Shown piece by piece: positions 22,740 through 33,929 of a DNA stretch of 64,000 bases. The position numbers and the translations under genes were made by a program. Below the pieces are notes generated by a model. It was given only the letters and a program-made list of their open reading frames with translations, was not told the DNA's origin and made no database searches. Source of the stretch: Yponomeuta sedellus (taxonomy: Eukaryota > Arthropoda > Insecta > Lepidoptera > Yponomeutidae); assembly GCA_934045075.1 (NCBI GenBank), contig OW203726.1, forward strand, positions 21,639,488-21,703,487. The letters are read 5' to 3'. The first letter of the stretch is position 1; every line of letters begins with the position of its first letter.

Positions 22740-24610
22740 TATAATATTAAAACTAAGTTCGACAGTGTCACAAAATGTTAACTATTCCCGCAATCAAAAG
22801 ATATGGTGATTTAACAAATAATTTTAAATCAATTTTAGAGACGGAAATTGTTCTTAGTGGATTCTTATTTAAATACAGCTTCCCCGTGGCGTGAAAACGT
22901 GGTCGGAAGAAAACTAATTTGAATAAATTAAATTTTAAAGATTTGACGGCAATATTATGTAGAGTTGTTTAAAGAACTTTATTGTTAGTATTACTATTAC
23001 GTTACAACCTTACGTGTAACGTAATTCTTCGCTGACATTACTGTGACATTAAAATTTTCAACCTACTTCGGCCACGTTGAAACTGTTCCGAAATCAACCA
23101 TTTACATCAATTAAGTTCACAGCTCTGTTTGTTTCTTTCTCGTACACGTAAAGCCTTTTCCCGCTGTCCGTTTAATATTCTTAACATGAAGGTTAGCTGG
23201 AAGATTTTTTTCTGGAAATAAGTCCGCCTATGCTCATAACGTAAATCAATCCTGTGTTTAAATGCTAAATTTGGTATGTTGTGCAATGAAGTGTAACAAA
23301 CAAGACTAATTTAAAAATTTGTGAGCTTTTTTGTCTAAATAGTTTAATCTATTGTTTAGTTATAATTATCGAAAAATTACTCTACGTGACGTGAGAAGAT
23401 ATCGGTCTGCTTAATTTTTGTTCAACATGCAAAATTGTACTTAGAGTTAGTTTCTATGAAGTTTTCGTGCTAAGGATTTTTAGCAAAAATGTCAAATAAG
23501 ACACATATAGACCAAATATCCCCTATTTGGTTTATTAGCAAAGGAAAAGATAAAAAGTGCCCGGAACCGGCGTGCGTGCATGCAACGACTTATGAACGTT
23601 GATGAAGCGAAGGTGACTGTGAGGCGCGATCGTGGCAAATGGCAGTCCCTGACCTCTGCCTACCCCTCTGGCATACAGGCGTGTGGTTATGTATGTATGT
23701 AAGACACATATTTAAAAGCTGGAGTTTTGTGAACTTCAGTTTGGTTGCGCGTCTGCAAAACTCGTCTCGCTCGCTCGTTCGCTACTTACTGAAGTAATTG
23801 ACTTAACCGATAGGATAAAAGCCTAACAAAAGCCGGACGGGCTGGACGCAGCTAAATTTGGCCGGACAAGAGGTCAAAAAGTCTAACACTCTCCGGCTTT
23901 ATCCGGACGGATGACATCGCTGCCCCCATCACTAGTTTAAACGTCAAATGAAACGTCATCGGCAGAGTGGGATCACGTTTTCCATAGTAACAATAAAAAA
24001 ATCTTTCCCGTTGTTTTTATACTGCGGTGGGTAACCTAATATTACGAAAAAGGTTACCCAAAAAGGTGTATGCAGTCCACCGCCCGTCCGTTTAGAATAA
24101 ACTGCCATAATTAATACGAATCGCTTCCAAAATGGCGCATATTTCAAACTTTCTGACAATTTGATACAGTATCATCCATCTAAATCACCGGAATGGGCCG
24201 CTATTAGAGTGCAATCAATAAAAATATTTTGATAGCCCCTTAAGCTGGCTAGCCTCGCCATAAAATGTGGGTTACTTGTATCAGGGCAAAACAATATAAG
24301 AATGTAATAAGTGTAAGAATGAAATTGGGATCGCTCGTAAATTACATTCTTTGGGAACCATCTCACTCGCGCATTTTGTAATATTGTAAAAGAATCAGTA
24401 ACCTTTAGTAATGCTCCAATGCTACCTGTGTTTTTTTCTTATATCTATTATACTATATCTGATAGCTTTTTATTCTTATATCTATGTAATCTATATAAAA
24501 ATATTTTTATTATCGGTGTATGTACTCGCTCTTTTTTATTTTTTTACTTATATTTAAGTATGACATTATTATTACAATATGATGATGTGCCGCGCGTGGA
24601 ACCCTCATGG
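22740..24610. other. gene-poor stretch
   Basis: No supportable gene. A member of the CTACCCCTCTGG dispersed family is at 23560-23700 (reverse member at 63595). Remaining sequence is AT-rich and without recognisable features. Confidence 0.45.
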
Positions 24611-24615
24611 GACAG

Positions 24616-24795
24616 GCGCTGACTGAAAATCAGTGCTGGGGAATAATACCGTCGGCAGTATGCTGAGTCAGCTGCCTATTGCAGCATCAGAGACACACCG
24701 TGACCATTGTTTTGTAAATCTCTTGTTAATTACTTTGTTTTGTGGTGTCTCATAACTGTTGCTGTAATAAATGTGTTTTTCTTTCTTTCTTCTTT
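24616..24795 (+). repeat. dispersed retroposon-like repeat (copy 1)
   Basis: GCGCTGACTGAAAATCAGTG, GGGGAATAATACC and CATAACTGTTGCTGTAATAA followed by a CTTT-rich tail. A second copy with the same order is at 40446-40636. The AATAAA-like signal before a simple tail suggests an RNA-mediated origin. Confidence 0.6.
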
Positions 24796-25104
24796 CTGTG
24801 TTTTAGGTGACATTCGAAAACAAAATCACGGACATTTTTGGCCAAATGCTTCTTATTCTTTACCTAGTTTTTGATAAAGAAAACTCGCCAGAAAAATTGT
24901 GATCATTGTAATCTATATTCTATAGCTATATTTGTTACGTCCTTGTCTGGTTACCATAACATCGACCATAATGTCTCCTATTGTAAAACCAACTGAAGCG
25001 ATTGTGTTGTGTGGAAATTATTGGTACTATTATCATCATAGCAATGCGCTGAAGGTAACCTAGGCTAATAAATTATAATTTTTTTAACTCCAATTAAACG
25101 TCCT

Positions 25105-25360
25105 GTGACTATCGCTAGTGGCATTTTTCCGAGCACTTCCGTGCTTCGCAAAGCACGTTAAGCCGTTGGTGCCGGCTGTCATATAATGGCAGTCGTTAAG
25201 CCATGGCGGCTTGATAACTTATGACAGTAAGGCCCGCCACTGTCTTACAATCCTCCACCAACCCGGACTTGGCCCCCGTGGTGAAGTATGGCCTAACCTT
25301 CCTGCGATGCAGGAAGAGACCCCTGCCCCAGCAGTGGGGACATACAAGTTGATAACGAAC
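25105..25360 (+). repeat. 5S-derived SINE family 2, body
   Basis: Good body copy, CGCTAGTGGCATTTTTCCGA to CAGTGGGGACATACAAG, with a short internal loss near 25205. No 5S head. Confidence 0.75.
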
Positions 25361-25888
25361 TCCAATTTGTTCTTTAAATAAATATATGTATCTATTTCAA
25401 AAGTTAAAAACTTATGTGTTAAGCTTGAGTGTTACTAACAAAGAGTTAAAAAAGTTACATAGACCTGGAAATGTTTATATTTGGCCACTTCAAATATGCC
25501 ACTGACGTAAGTAAAGCTTTTTATTAAAAAGGTAGGTCACACCCCGCAGCCCATACGTAACCCTTTCAAGGTCCAGTAAATAAACAACTGTAGTGAAAGC
25601 TGTCCCTACTGGAAACCGTAGGTTGTCATTGCATTACATAAACAGAGACCAGGGTGAGCCATATGCCATGAAACCGATAATCGATCTGGCCCTAGAGTTC
25701 TTAGTCTGTTAGCTTTTGGAATATACCTCGGGCTCTAGACTAGGGTTCGGAATCCGCCGAAAGCACACGAGTGTAATACTATTTCCAGTTCTGATTTCGA
25801 AATTAAGTGTCATATTAGTTCCGATATTTCTATTACGCGAATATATCCGATAGTAGCCGAGGTACATTCTAGAAACTAACAGACTGTA

Positions 25889-26105
25889 CATAGTTCTTCA
25901 ATAGAATGAAATAAGCGCGACAATGTTTGATATTTGCCTCAATTTGGTAATCTACAAACCAATAGCAGTATAATGTCATTCCAGGGGTATAACCCGCGCA
26001 AAGAAGATCGAATCGCGAAAGCAGCACGGATCCATTGCCATGCGAGTCGTTACTAAACTACCGGTAGTATGAATGAAGGGACCATTACCGGACTAATATG
26101 ACTCT
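25889..26105 (+). repeat. older repeat, left part, split by the Penelope-like insertion
   Basis: Aligns with 39377-39600: TTCAATAGAATGA, TTTGCCTCAATTT and ACAATGTCATTCCAGG versus ATAATGTCATTCCAGG. Its right part resumes at 27076, while the paralogue at 39.4-39.6 kb is uninterrupted. Confidence 0.65.
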
Positions 26106-27075
26106 GCGACAAGGACCATCTACCTGCGGAACTCCAGTATGTCAAACGAGTACTTCGTGCAAACAAGCTGAAAGTTCCGCGTGTCCGTCGCGGAGGATGT
26201 GTCAAACCGGACACAGTCGAGCGAGTTCCAGCCTACCTGCCTTTCGTGAGAGGAGTGACTGACAAAATTGAGAGTATTTTGAAACGAGCTTCAATCAGAA
26301 CCATCTACAAGCGCCAAGAAAGATACACCAATTCATGCGAAGTGTCAAGCACAGGATTCCCTTAAAAGAGGCAGGAGTATATCGGCAGCTTGACTGTGAA
26401 TGTGGTTCCTCGTACATTAGTCAAACCAAGCGTACCATAGCTGAACGGGTGAAGGAACATATCGCGGACGTGAAACATAAGCGCTCTGGTAGATCTGCAG
26501 TCAGCGAATAAACACTTAGCGGTACCAACCACTTTATACATTTTGATAAAGTTAAAGTTCTAGGCCGAGAAGACCGTTTCTTCCCTAGAATGATACGTGA
26601 GGCAATAGAGATCCGCCGGCATCCAAATTTCAATAGAGATCGTGGTTGAAATCTACCGGCAGCATGGGAACCAGTGCTTAAGTGCATGAGACATCCTTGC
26701 TAAAAGTATGACTGTAGAGTTAATTTTAATTTCAATTAATAATAAATATTTTTAGTTCATGTAAAATAATTGGTTTATAAATTTAATTTTTAACTTCAAT
26801 TACTAATAATCAATATTGTTGACTTTATATAAAATATTTGATTTACCTATTTTGGAACGTAACTTCATAATTAACTTTTGTAATTTTTGCCGAGGGTAGT
26901 AAACTAACAGTTAATGCTTTCAAAAAGACGCCTATCACCTCAGTCATCCGAGACCAACGGTACCTGTAAAAGTGCCGAAACGTCGGAAAATTGTCAAAAT
27001 ATAATAAACGAGTGAAATCCTCATTAAAACAGTTTTAATTATGTCTAGTACCTACTCGTATTAACCTTAGAAAAT
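26106..27075 (+). mobile_element. Penelope-like retroelement, 5' truncated, with GIY-YIG endonuclease remains
   Basis: Penelope-like elements encode a reverse transcriptase followed by a GIY-YIG endonuclease. Here the RT core is gone. Frame pieces read AYLPFVRGVTDKIESILKRA (the linker before the endonuclease), then GVYRQLDCECGSSYISQTKR and ERVKEHIADVKH, then REAIEIRRHPNFNRDRG and NLPAAWEPVLK. GVY...YIS is a degraded GIY-YIG pair, and the conserved Arg, Glu and Asn of the nuclease region are visible. Two frame changes and at least two stops show it is dead. The flanks ACTAATATGACTCT at 26092-26105 and 27076-27089 form a 14-bp target duplication. The 3' part contains the hairpin motif at 26947-26987. 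Confidence 0.82.
26947..26987 (+). other. conserved hairpin with GACCA/AAACGT internal loop, copy c
   Basis: Outer stem TCCG/CGGA, internal loop AGACCAA opposite AAACGT, inner stem CGGTAC/GTGCCG. It lies in the 3' region of the Penelope-like element. Compare 35365-35404 and 42875-42914. Confidence 0.6.
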
Positions 27076-27135
27076 ACTAATATGACTCTATTGAACAACT
27101 ATTAATTTCAGAGACTCACCCCCCAGGTTTGGTTG
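27076..27135 (+). repeat. older repeat, right part after the Penelope-like insertion
   Basis: Continues the repeat broken at 26105: TATTGAACAACTATTAATTT then AGACTCACCCCCC, matching 39597-39632. Confidence 0.6.
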
Positions 27136-27149
27136 ACAATCTTTTTCTG

Positions 27150-27260
27150 TCTTCATCATCATAATCCACCGGTGGCAGGCCACTGCTGGATATAGATAGA
27201 CCTCTCTGAAGACACGCCACTGAGCCCGATCTTCGGCTCTTCTCTTTCAGTCACAAAAAG
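27150..27260 (-). pseudogene. LINE C-terminus remnant
   Basis: The minus strand shows DRAQWRVFREVY and, after a small frame change, an end related to QQWPATGGL. This is the family of LINE termini also seen at 4.5-4.9 kb. Confidence 0.5.
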
Positions 27261-27410
27261 TCAGTTCCTATCATGCCCTTTGCTAATAATAATAAGTTTC
27301 ACACAACAGAATCGCTTGACCTGTTTCTAAACTAGGATACCCTGTATTAGGATACCCCACGCAAAGACGTCACAAATAGGAAAATACGCCCAGACTGAGG
27401 CCACTTGTAG

Positions 27411-27905
27411 AAATTGAATCAAATCAAATCAATCAAATCAAAACATTTATTTGTCATAAACATAGGTAATGGTAACATACAGGTCTTAGGAAAAAAATGT
27501 ATCTCTATGTTCTACCCACAGGGCATACAAATATTTTAAGTTAACATCATTGTCTGGCATGCATTGCATGCAGTACTTTTTATTGTCATCAATTCTTATT
27601 TTTATTATGTTTAAAATTAGAATGTGTATTGTGATGTCAATTGATCATTAAGTAAGATTTAAAATATGTCCAATCAAAAATATTATGTTAACTAAAATTA
27701 TATATTATGCATTAATAATTAAACATTAATTATTATACAAATCATACATTATGTTAACAAAAATTATAAAATTATATCGTTAAGACATTTCAATATTAGT
27801 CATACAAAATTTAATAAAGTCATAAATTGTCAATTTACCAATAATATATTAAAAAATGTCAAATATGCCGTCAAATTTGAAAAATAAAAATAAAAATATA
27901 TGCAA
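27411..27905 (-). mobile_element. 3' untranslated tail of the CR1/Jockey-like LINE
   Basis: On the minus strand, AT-rich sequence follows the LINE stop codon and ends in ACAAATAAATGTTTTGATTT with further TTTGAT repeats at 27416-27444. A short-repeat tail instead of poly(A) is common in CR1-like elements. Confidence 0.65.
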
Positions 27906-28826
27906 TTAAATTATCGAGTCGTTTAAGAAATCTTGTATCGAATAATAACATTTGTCAATCAATAGCTTATTGAGATTAATTTTAAACAAGGGCAAGTTCA
28001 TTTCTGTGATATGAGATGGGATTTTATTGTATACCAAAGGAGCCATACACAGAACGCTCTTATGCATTAGTGCTGTCTTGCATTTTGGTATTAATAGTTT
28101 CCCTTTGTATTGAGAGCGTATTGGCTGTTTGCGTACAGAAGACAGTTCTAAAAATAGTTCGGGATTCGTTTTCACAAATACGCATAATTCAAAAACATAT
28201 AGTGAGGGTACCGTTAAAATTCGTAGTGATTTAAAATATGGCAGGCAACTATCTGTTGTTTTAATGCCACACATGGCTCTTATGCAACGTTTTTGAGCTT
28301 TAAATATTGTTTCCCTTTCAGTACAATTTCCCCAAAAGATAATCCCGTAACGTAAAGTGGATGCCACAAAGCCATGATATGCTGACAGAACAGTATTTGT
28401 ATCAACTATATATTTCAGCCTATACAAAGCAAATGCAGATTTGCTTAATTTCTTACAGATTTCTGCCGCTTGTTTTTTCCAATCTAGTTTATCGTCAATT
28501 ATTAGACCCAGAAACTTAGTCTCTTGGACTTCTTCAACTATTTTGTCCCCATAGCGTATCGTTAATTTTTGTGGCTTGACTCTTTGTCGGAAATGCATTA
28601 TATATGTTTTATCCAAATTAATCAATAGATTATTATTTTCGAGCCATTTTATTACATTACTTATAGAATTATTAATGTCATTTTCATAGTTGTCAAATAT
28701 ATTGCATTTAATTATTAAAGTACTGTCATCAGCAAAGAGGATCATTGGGTTTTCGATGTGCATCGGCAGGTCATTTATATAAATTAAAATAAAAGAGGTC
28801 CCAAAACGCTTCGCCAAGAACGCCAT
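27906..28826 (-). pseudogene. CR1/Jockey-like reverse transcriptase, C-terminal frame (306 codons)
   Basis: Holds the catalytic FADD box (PMILFADDSTLIIK), the thumb region (WLENNNLLINLDKTYIMHF) and the usual C-terminal block (TKFLGLIIDDKLDWK, RYGIIFWGN, QKRCIRAMCG). The frame is open from just before IYINDLP to the natural stop, so this half is well preserved. It is separated from the upstream RT half at 28771-29488 by frame changes around 28790-28830. The element cannot make a full RT as it stands. Confidence 0.85.
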
Positions 28827-29488
28827 GCGTGACTGTACGTGCCGTTGACAAATAATTCATTTCAGTTTTCGTCACTTCACATATTCTACAAATTTCAGTG
28901 TATTGGTGACGATTTCTCAAATATGAATTCAATAAATCTAATACATTTCCTCTAATACCATAGGCGTTTAATTTATGGATAAGGCGATTGTGACTTACGT
29001 AGTCGAATGCTTTCGTCATGTCCATAAAGACAGAACATACTGGAGATGAGTTATCAACATTTGCCAGAATTTGTTTCATTAGGTCAAATATAGCCATATT
29101 AATGGTTTTGTTTCTCTGAAATCCTTTTTGTTCAGGACAGAGAATGTTGCGACTGTTTAAATATTTATATATTTCCGGGCAGATCACTTTTTCAAATATT
29201 TTTGATATTATTGATATCAAAGCTATCTGTCTATAATATTCCATACATTCTCTATCAGTTTTCTTAAACAGGGGCTTAATAATGCTCGTTTTTAATTTAT
29301 CCGGGAATACTCCCTCGCAAATGCATAAGTTTATCAAATAACTTAAATGGATTGCTATTGTAGCATCCACAAATTTCACTACTTTGGTTGCTATGTCATC
29401 GTAACCTGTGCTCTTTGTGTTTTTGAGATTTTTTGTGATTCTTTGTACCTCAGTAGGCGTTGTTGGTAACATGAACATTGATTGAATA
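28771..29488 (-). pseudogene. CR1/Jockey-like reverse transcriptase, N-terminal RT frame
   Basis: Contains RT fingers and palm blocks: NTKSTGYDDIATKVVK, IIKPLFKKTDRECMEYYRQI (normally ..YRPISLLS), ISKIFEKVI, CPEQKGFQRNKTINMA and VFMDMTKAFDYVSH with the first catalytic Asp. The GSVLGPLLF-type block near 28800 is visible only in the third frame, so at least two small indels separate this half from 27906-28826. Its 5' side is cut by the inverted-repeat element starting at 29489. No apurinic endonuclease domain is left. Confidence 0.82.
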
Positions 29489-30827
29489 GGGTAGTTTAGC
29501 CGGTTTTCGGCCATTTAAGGACATTTTCATATTCAGAGCGATTTTTTTCAATGACAGAGTAAACAAAAATGGACAAATAAAATGCTTTTGAATCGTAAAA
29601 CTATTGCAATTTCCATTTTTCAAACCTTCATCTAAGAAAACATTATCGTTTAATTATAAAAAATAAAAATATCGTGAGGTGTGGATTTTGCCCTTTTCCG
29701 GCCACCTATTTCAGTTTACGGCCACTTGTTTTGTAAGTTTTCGGCCAATTTTTGTTTTTTCTAATAACTCTTATTTTTATGGTGGTGTATCGTTTTTAAA
29801 TAACAATAAAATGAGTAAAAAAAATCAAAGAGCTTTTAATATTGTTTACTTAAAACTAAAACATTAACCAATTTCCGGCCTCTCAATAAATCATGGCCGA
29901 TAAACAAAATTGGTCAACCCGGGTTTCGGCCACCTTGCATAAAATGGCCGACAACCTAATTTAAAGGAGTTAACTTTCGGCCGCCAATGTCAATATATAA
30001 TTAAACTCTTTCGAACAAATCAAGGATGAAAGAGTTCTCTTAGATCAGGATCTTAGTTAATATAAGAGAAACTTATTGAAATAAATAGATTTACTAGTAT
30101 TTATCACCGCTTTTATAAATGACCGAAAAATAACCTAAATATCCTTAGTTCTCGGTCATTTTATTACACTTAGGCCGAAAAGTGGATTTACGAAGTCCCT
30201 CTCCCGGCCACCGTTATACAAAACAATTAAAATGGATTTTAAGCACGAATGCAATTAGTAAACATGCGGCCGAAATCTAACTGCATAAATCAGGATACTT
30301 TTTAAATTATATCTTAACAATATGATTTGGAAAAAGTGATTATTCAATGGTAAAGTAATGAATTTATAATCGTAGGATCGGTGTCAGATTTCGGCCAGGG
30401 GGCCGAGAATCAACTGGCTCGTCAAAATTGAAGTTAGTTATCCGTCCACCTAATATTTACTAAAAGTACTAAGTATTATAGACATTTTCATCAAAATAAC
30501 ATCAGTTTAACATATTAACTGTGCATTATAGTAATATTTTGGTGGATAAATCAATACACAATGTCGTAACTTACCATGCAAATAATTGGCGCGCACTATT
30601 TTTTTCTCTGCTTTCGACACACACTCACATTGCTTGAAACGCGAGGGAAAACTGACGAAACAAATGAAACGCTACTAAGATACTTAATTATGTAGGCAAA
30701 GACATCATTAGAATCTATGCGGTAACAATAGATTTTTTACTCGGGCGTATTTTATTTTCTTATTATTTCGTAAAAACTGCGTGATGGCCGAAAACTGAAG
30801 GTGGCCGGCAAACCGACTAAGTTACCC
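29489..30827. mobile_element. 1.34-kb terminal-inverted-repeat element with dispersed CGGCCA motifs
   Basis: Left end GGGTAGTTTAGCCGGTTT and the reverse complement of the right end, GGGTAACTTAGTCGGTTTG, form an imperfect terminal inverted repeat of about 26 bp. Both are flanked by TA (29487-29488 and 30828-30829). The interior has no open frame of note but contains about 15 copies of CGGCCA, TGGCCG or close variants in both directions, far more than expected in this AT-rich DNA. It interrupts the LINE on its 5' side. TA flanks suit Tc1/mariner-like mobilisation, but the superfamily is not proven. Confidence 0.7.
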
Positions 30828-30889
30828 TATATGTTTTTGTAGTAGTTTTCAAAGGGATTACGTCATCAATAGAGGTTCATCAATAGATG

Positions 30890-30960
30890 AACCCACGGCT
30901 TCTGTCTTGGTAGCTAAGTGCCTTAACGGCTACACCAACGAGGCAGTCCGTTATACCTAC
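30890..30960 (-). repeat. tRNA-like SINE head
   Basis: The minus strand reads TGGTGTAGCCGTTAAGGCAC (A-box type) then GCCGTGGGTTCATCTA (B-box type). It is followed by the short palindrome GGTTCATCTATTGATGAACC. Confidence 0.5.
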
Positions 30961-31109
30961 GGCAATGCATTCTGTATTTGGTCGAGGTCCTTCACCGGAT
31001 CTTTTACCGATATTCGCTCAATATACATATTTCTTTCGTCAATCTTTCTTCTTTCACCCTCTCCTTTTGTATCAACCACGCAACATTCCTTTCTCAATTC
31101 TAGTTATTA

Positions 31110-31228
31110 TTTGTTACTATACTACAGCGTCGGAGTGGTCGCTTTACCTATCTAGTGAGAGTGAAGATACCACTGGACGCTGTATAAATCATCTCATTAA
31201 GTAGATGCAAAAAAGGCCAATATTATTA
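31110..31228 (+). repeat. composite SINE family 4/5, 3' end
   Basis: CAGCGTCGGAGTGGTCGCTT, CGCTGTATAAATCATCTCAT and the terminal AGATGCAAAAAAGGCCAATA with a TTATTA tail match 50123-50228. Confidence 0.7.
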
Positions 31229-31277
31229 TAGCGGAACCAGCAAATGTTGTACCATAATAATTATCATCATTATCCAC

Positions 31278-31475
31278 CCATTACGTCCCCACCGAGGGGC
31301 ACGGGTCTCTTCCCTGAGGAAGGTATAGGCCATACACCACCACGGGGGCCAAGTCCAGATTGGTGGAGGCTTGCGAGACTAGTGGCTGGTCTTACTTTCA
31401 GAAGTTTTCAAGCCACCCTAAGCCCTCTGACTTGGCTTGACGACTGCCATCTATCGACGGCAGCCGGCCATAATA
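31278..31475 (-). repeat. 5S-derived SINE family 2, reverse variant
   Basis: The plus strand shows CCCCACCGAGGGGCACGGGT, CCACCACGGGGGCCAAGTCC and ACGGCAGCCGGCC. Same subfamily as 18525-18745. Confidence 0.7.
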
Positions 31476-31879
31476 ATTAGCCTCTGACCTCTTCTCAAAA
31501 CTACCAAATATACGGAAAAAGTTTCATAAGAATCGCTGAAGCCGTTTTGGAGGAGTTCAAAAACAAGATTTTTATGTTTATATGATTTTTGGTTTGCCAT
31601 ATTAAACAACCTACTAGCCTAACCCTTTCTCCGACCTATCAAATATAACTAACATACTCTCATGCCTGTATTCCAGAGGGGTAGGCAGAGATTGCTGCCA
31701 CTTGCCACGATACTGACCTACCAAATATACACAAAAAAGTCATGAGAATCGGTAAAGCAATTTCCGAGTAGTACGATAACAACAAACACCGTGCCACAAG
31801 ATATTTTTATATTAAATATTACAATCCGAAACGGCTTCAACGATTTTATGATTGTTTTTCTGTATATTTATTCGATCTG

Positions 31880-31993
31880 CGAAAAACTGCAGGCAGATGC
31901 TGAATGCGGCAAGCTGAAGACATGGCGCTATGGCGCTCATTAGGGGAGGGCTATGTCCAGCAGTGGACTAGTATAGCCTGACGACGACGACGA
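31880..31993 (+). repeat. SINE family 3, 3' part
   Basis: GCTGAATGCGGCAAGCTGAA, GGGCTATGTCCAGCAGTGG, then a (GAC)n tail. Confidence 0.65.
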
Positions 31994-31994
31994 T

Positions 31995-33820
31995 ATTTAT
32001 TTAGTATGAGTTAGAAAGGTTGTACCTTTCTAGAAAGGTAATGAATATAGAAAACAACGTTTGCTGGGTCAGTTAGTATTAGATAAAACGTCCAAGGCGT
32101 TTGTAAACGTTCGTGCAGTTGAGGCGAGGGCGAGGCTTTACCACAAGTGTGTACCGATACTCCGTACATAACAGACACTCTCGTACACTTCCACTGAAGT
32201 CTGTTTTTTAATTCAAAAAAAGAAGCAGTGTTACCATTATAAAATATATGGTGTCTCGGTAGTTTTGTTCTACCGTAAAAAGTAGATTCGTGTGACTAAA
32301 AACGTTTTTGCATCATAGACGTTAAGTATTTAATTACACAAAAAAAGAAAGGTGTTAAAAATACCAACGCAGCAGACACCATTTTTACTTGGAAGTAAAA
32401 TGGGATTACAATCTTTTTACGTTTTGGTATTGGGTGTTGACAGCCTTGGGTGAGTTTCGACAGATTCATCAAAACGTCCCTTATTTTCATACATTCTGTT
32501 TCTTTCTCAGCTACACGAAAGTTGTTTCCTGTGTGCTTGTGATTTCTGAAATGAAAAGGTTTTTATTCAAAGTAGCGCAGAAACTGCGGCTTAATGAACG
32601 TTTCAATTCAAAGTAATTGTCCATTTTAAAAATCTAGATCATGCTTACAAGTAACATCCTTATAATCCACTTGAGTAGTTGCAACACGTGAAAGAATTTT
32701 TTATTGTATAATTGGCATACATTGGAAACTTGGATTCATGGCTGTCTCAGACGACGGCGTTAATATGCGATATATTTTTCTAACAGGTGGCCATAGACAG
32801 GGAGGAGTGGAAAGCAGAAGGGGAGACCTTTGCCCAGCAATGAGACACAATCGAAGCTAGAACAAAATCTAATATGCAACTCGCGTTTAAATATGACTGC
32901 GGTCGGATTTAGAATAGACAAAGACGTAATATGTCGCGATATATCTATAGCCGTCGCCAGACACGACCTTCAAAAATTTTGTCAAATAAATTTGATAAAT
33001 TTGTCAATAAACACAATGTTTTTTATTATTCGTTGAGGGTGTAGGTGTGTGCGTGTCTGTGCGTGAGTGTGTGTGTCTGTGTGATTAGTTGAGTAAAATC
33101 TGTAAAACCTAGGGATGATTTTTTTATATTAAACCCAGTGGTTTATCGATCCTGTTTGTGCTTTAAAACAACGTCAGTATCATTTCCATAATAAAAACTC
33201 GCTGCAAGAAAAAGGTCATAGAAGAAATCCGCAGACTCCCTAGCGGCAACCCTGAACTCGTATCAAATATTAATAACACCCCGCTGGGAACTTCCCTTCC
33301 GCACACAGCTGGAAGCCTAGTTCTTATTGCCTTATAGATAGAGCTCAAAATTCAATAAAAAATATTCGGTTGCTGTATTTCCACTGTACGAGTACATCTA
33401 CTCGTACCTAAGTTTATTATTATTTTCGGTTTGTGTTTAAGAGATGATCTAAAATTTAGTAAAAATAATATAGAAATATGAATGTTAGTTACTCAATCAC
33501 GCCAGAACGTATGAACTGATTGGAATGAAATTCGGCACAGAGATTAAAAATATTGTTTGGATTAGCACCTGATGTTTATCCCGGAAAATTTCAAAATATC
33601 CTCGCAAACGGACTCGTGGGTGGGTATTAAATGAAACGAAAAAAAAAACTCTTAAAAAACTTGATAAATTGTAATTAAATTGCAATTGAAGAGCTTTGGT
33701 TAAAAACAGATTACTGTTTTTGAGGTGAAAGTAACGTCACTTAAATATAAAGTATTATTCGCAAACACTATTTGATCTGCTTCGCCTGCATTTAATACCT
33801 ATATTTTGGTTAACTTTGGT
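31995..33820. other. gene-poor stretch
   Basis: No supportable gene. A GT-rich simple tract is at 33041-33085. Open frames near 32.3-32.6 and 33.2 kb have no family resemblance. Confidence 0.45.
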
Positions 33821-33828
33821 AAGAGCCC

Positions 33829-33903
33829 TGGCACGGATAGCCAGAGGTCGCGGGTTCGAATCCCGGCATGGGTGGAATTTTTAGCCTCTAAATAGGTTCT
33901 TAA
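33829..33903 (+). repeat. tRNA-derived SINE family 1, truncated
   Basis: Begins inside the tRNA-like head (GGCACGGATAGCCAGAGGTC), keeps GGGTTCGAATCCCGGCATGG and ends with GCCTCTAAATAGG. Confidence 0.75.
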
Positions 33904-33929
33904 AATTCCTGATCCGTTAACTAAACGGT

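Noticed and set aside
26947..26987. Canonical hammerhead ribozyme in the Penelope tail
   Set aside because: GAAAC is present after the inner stem but the required CTGANGA strand is replaced by GACCA in every copy, so the standard catalytic core is missing.
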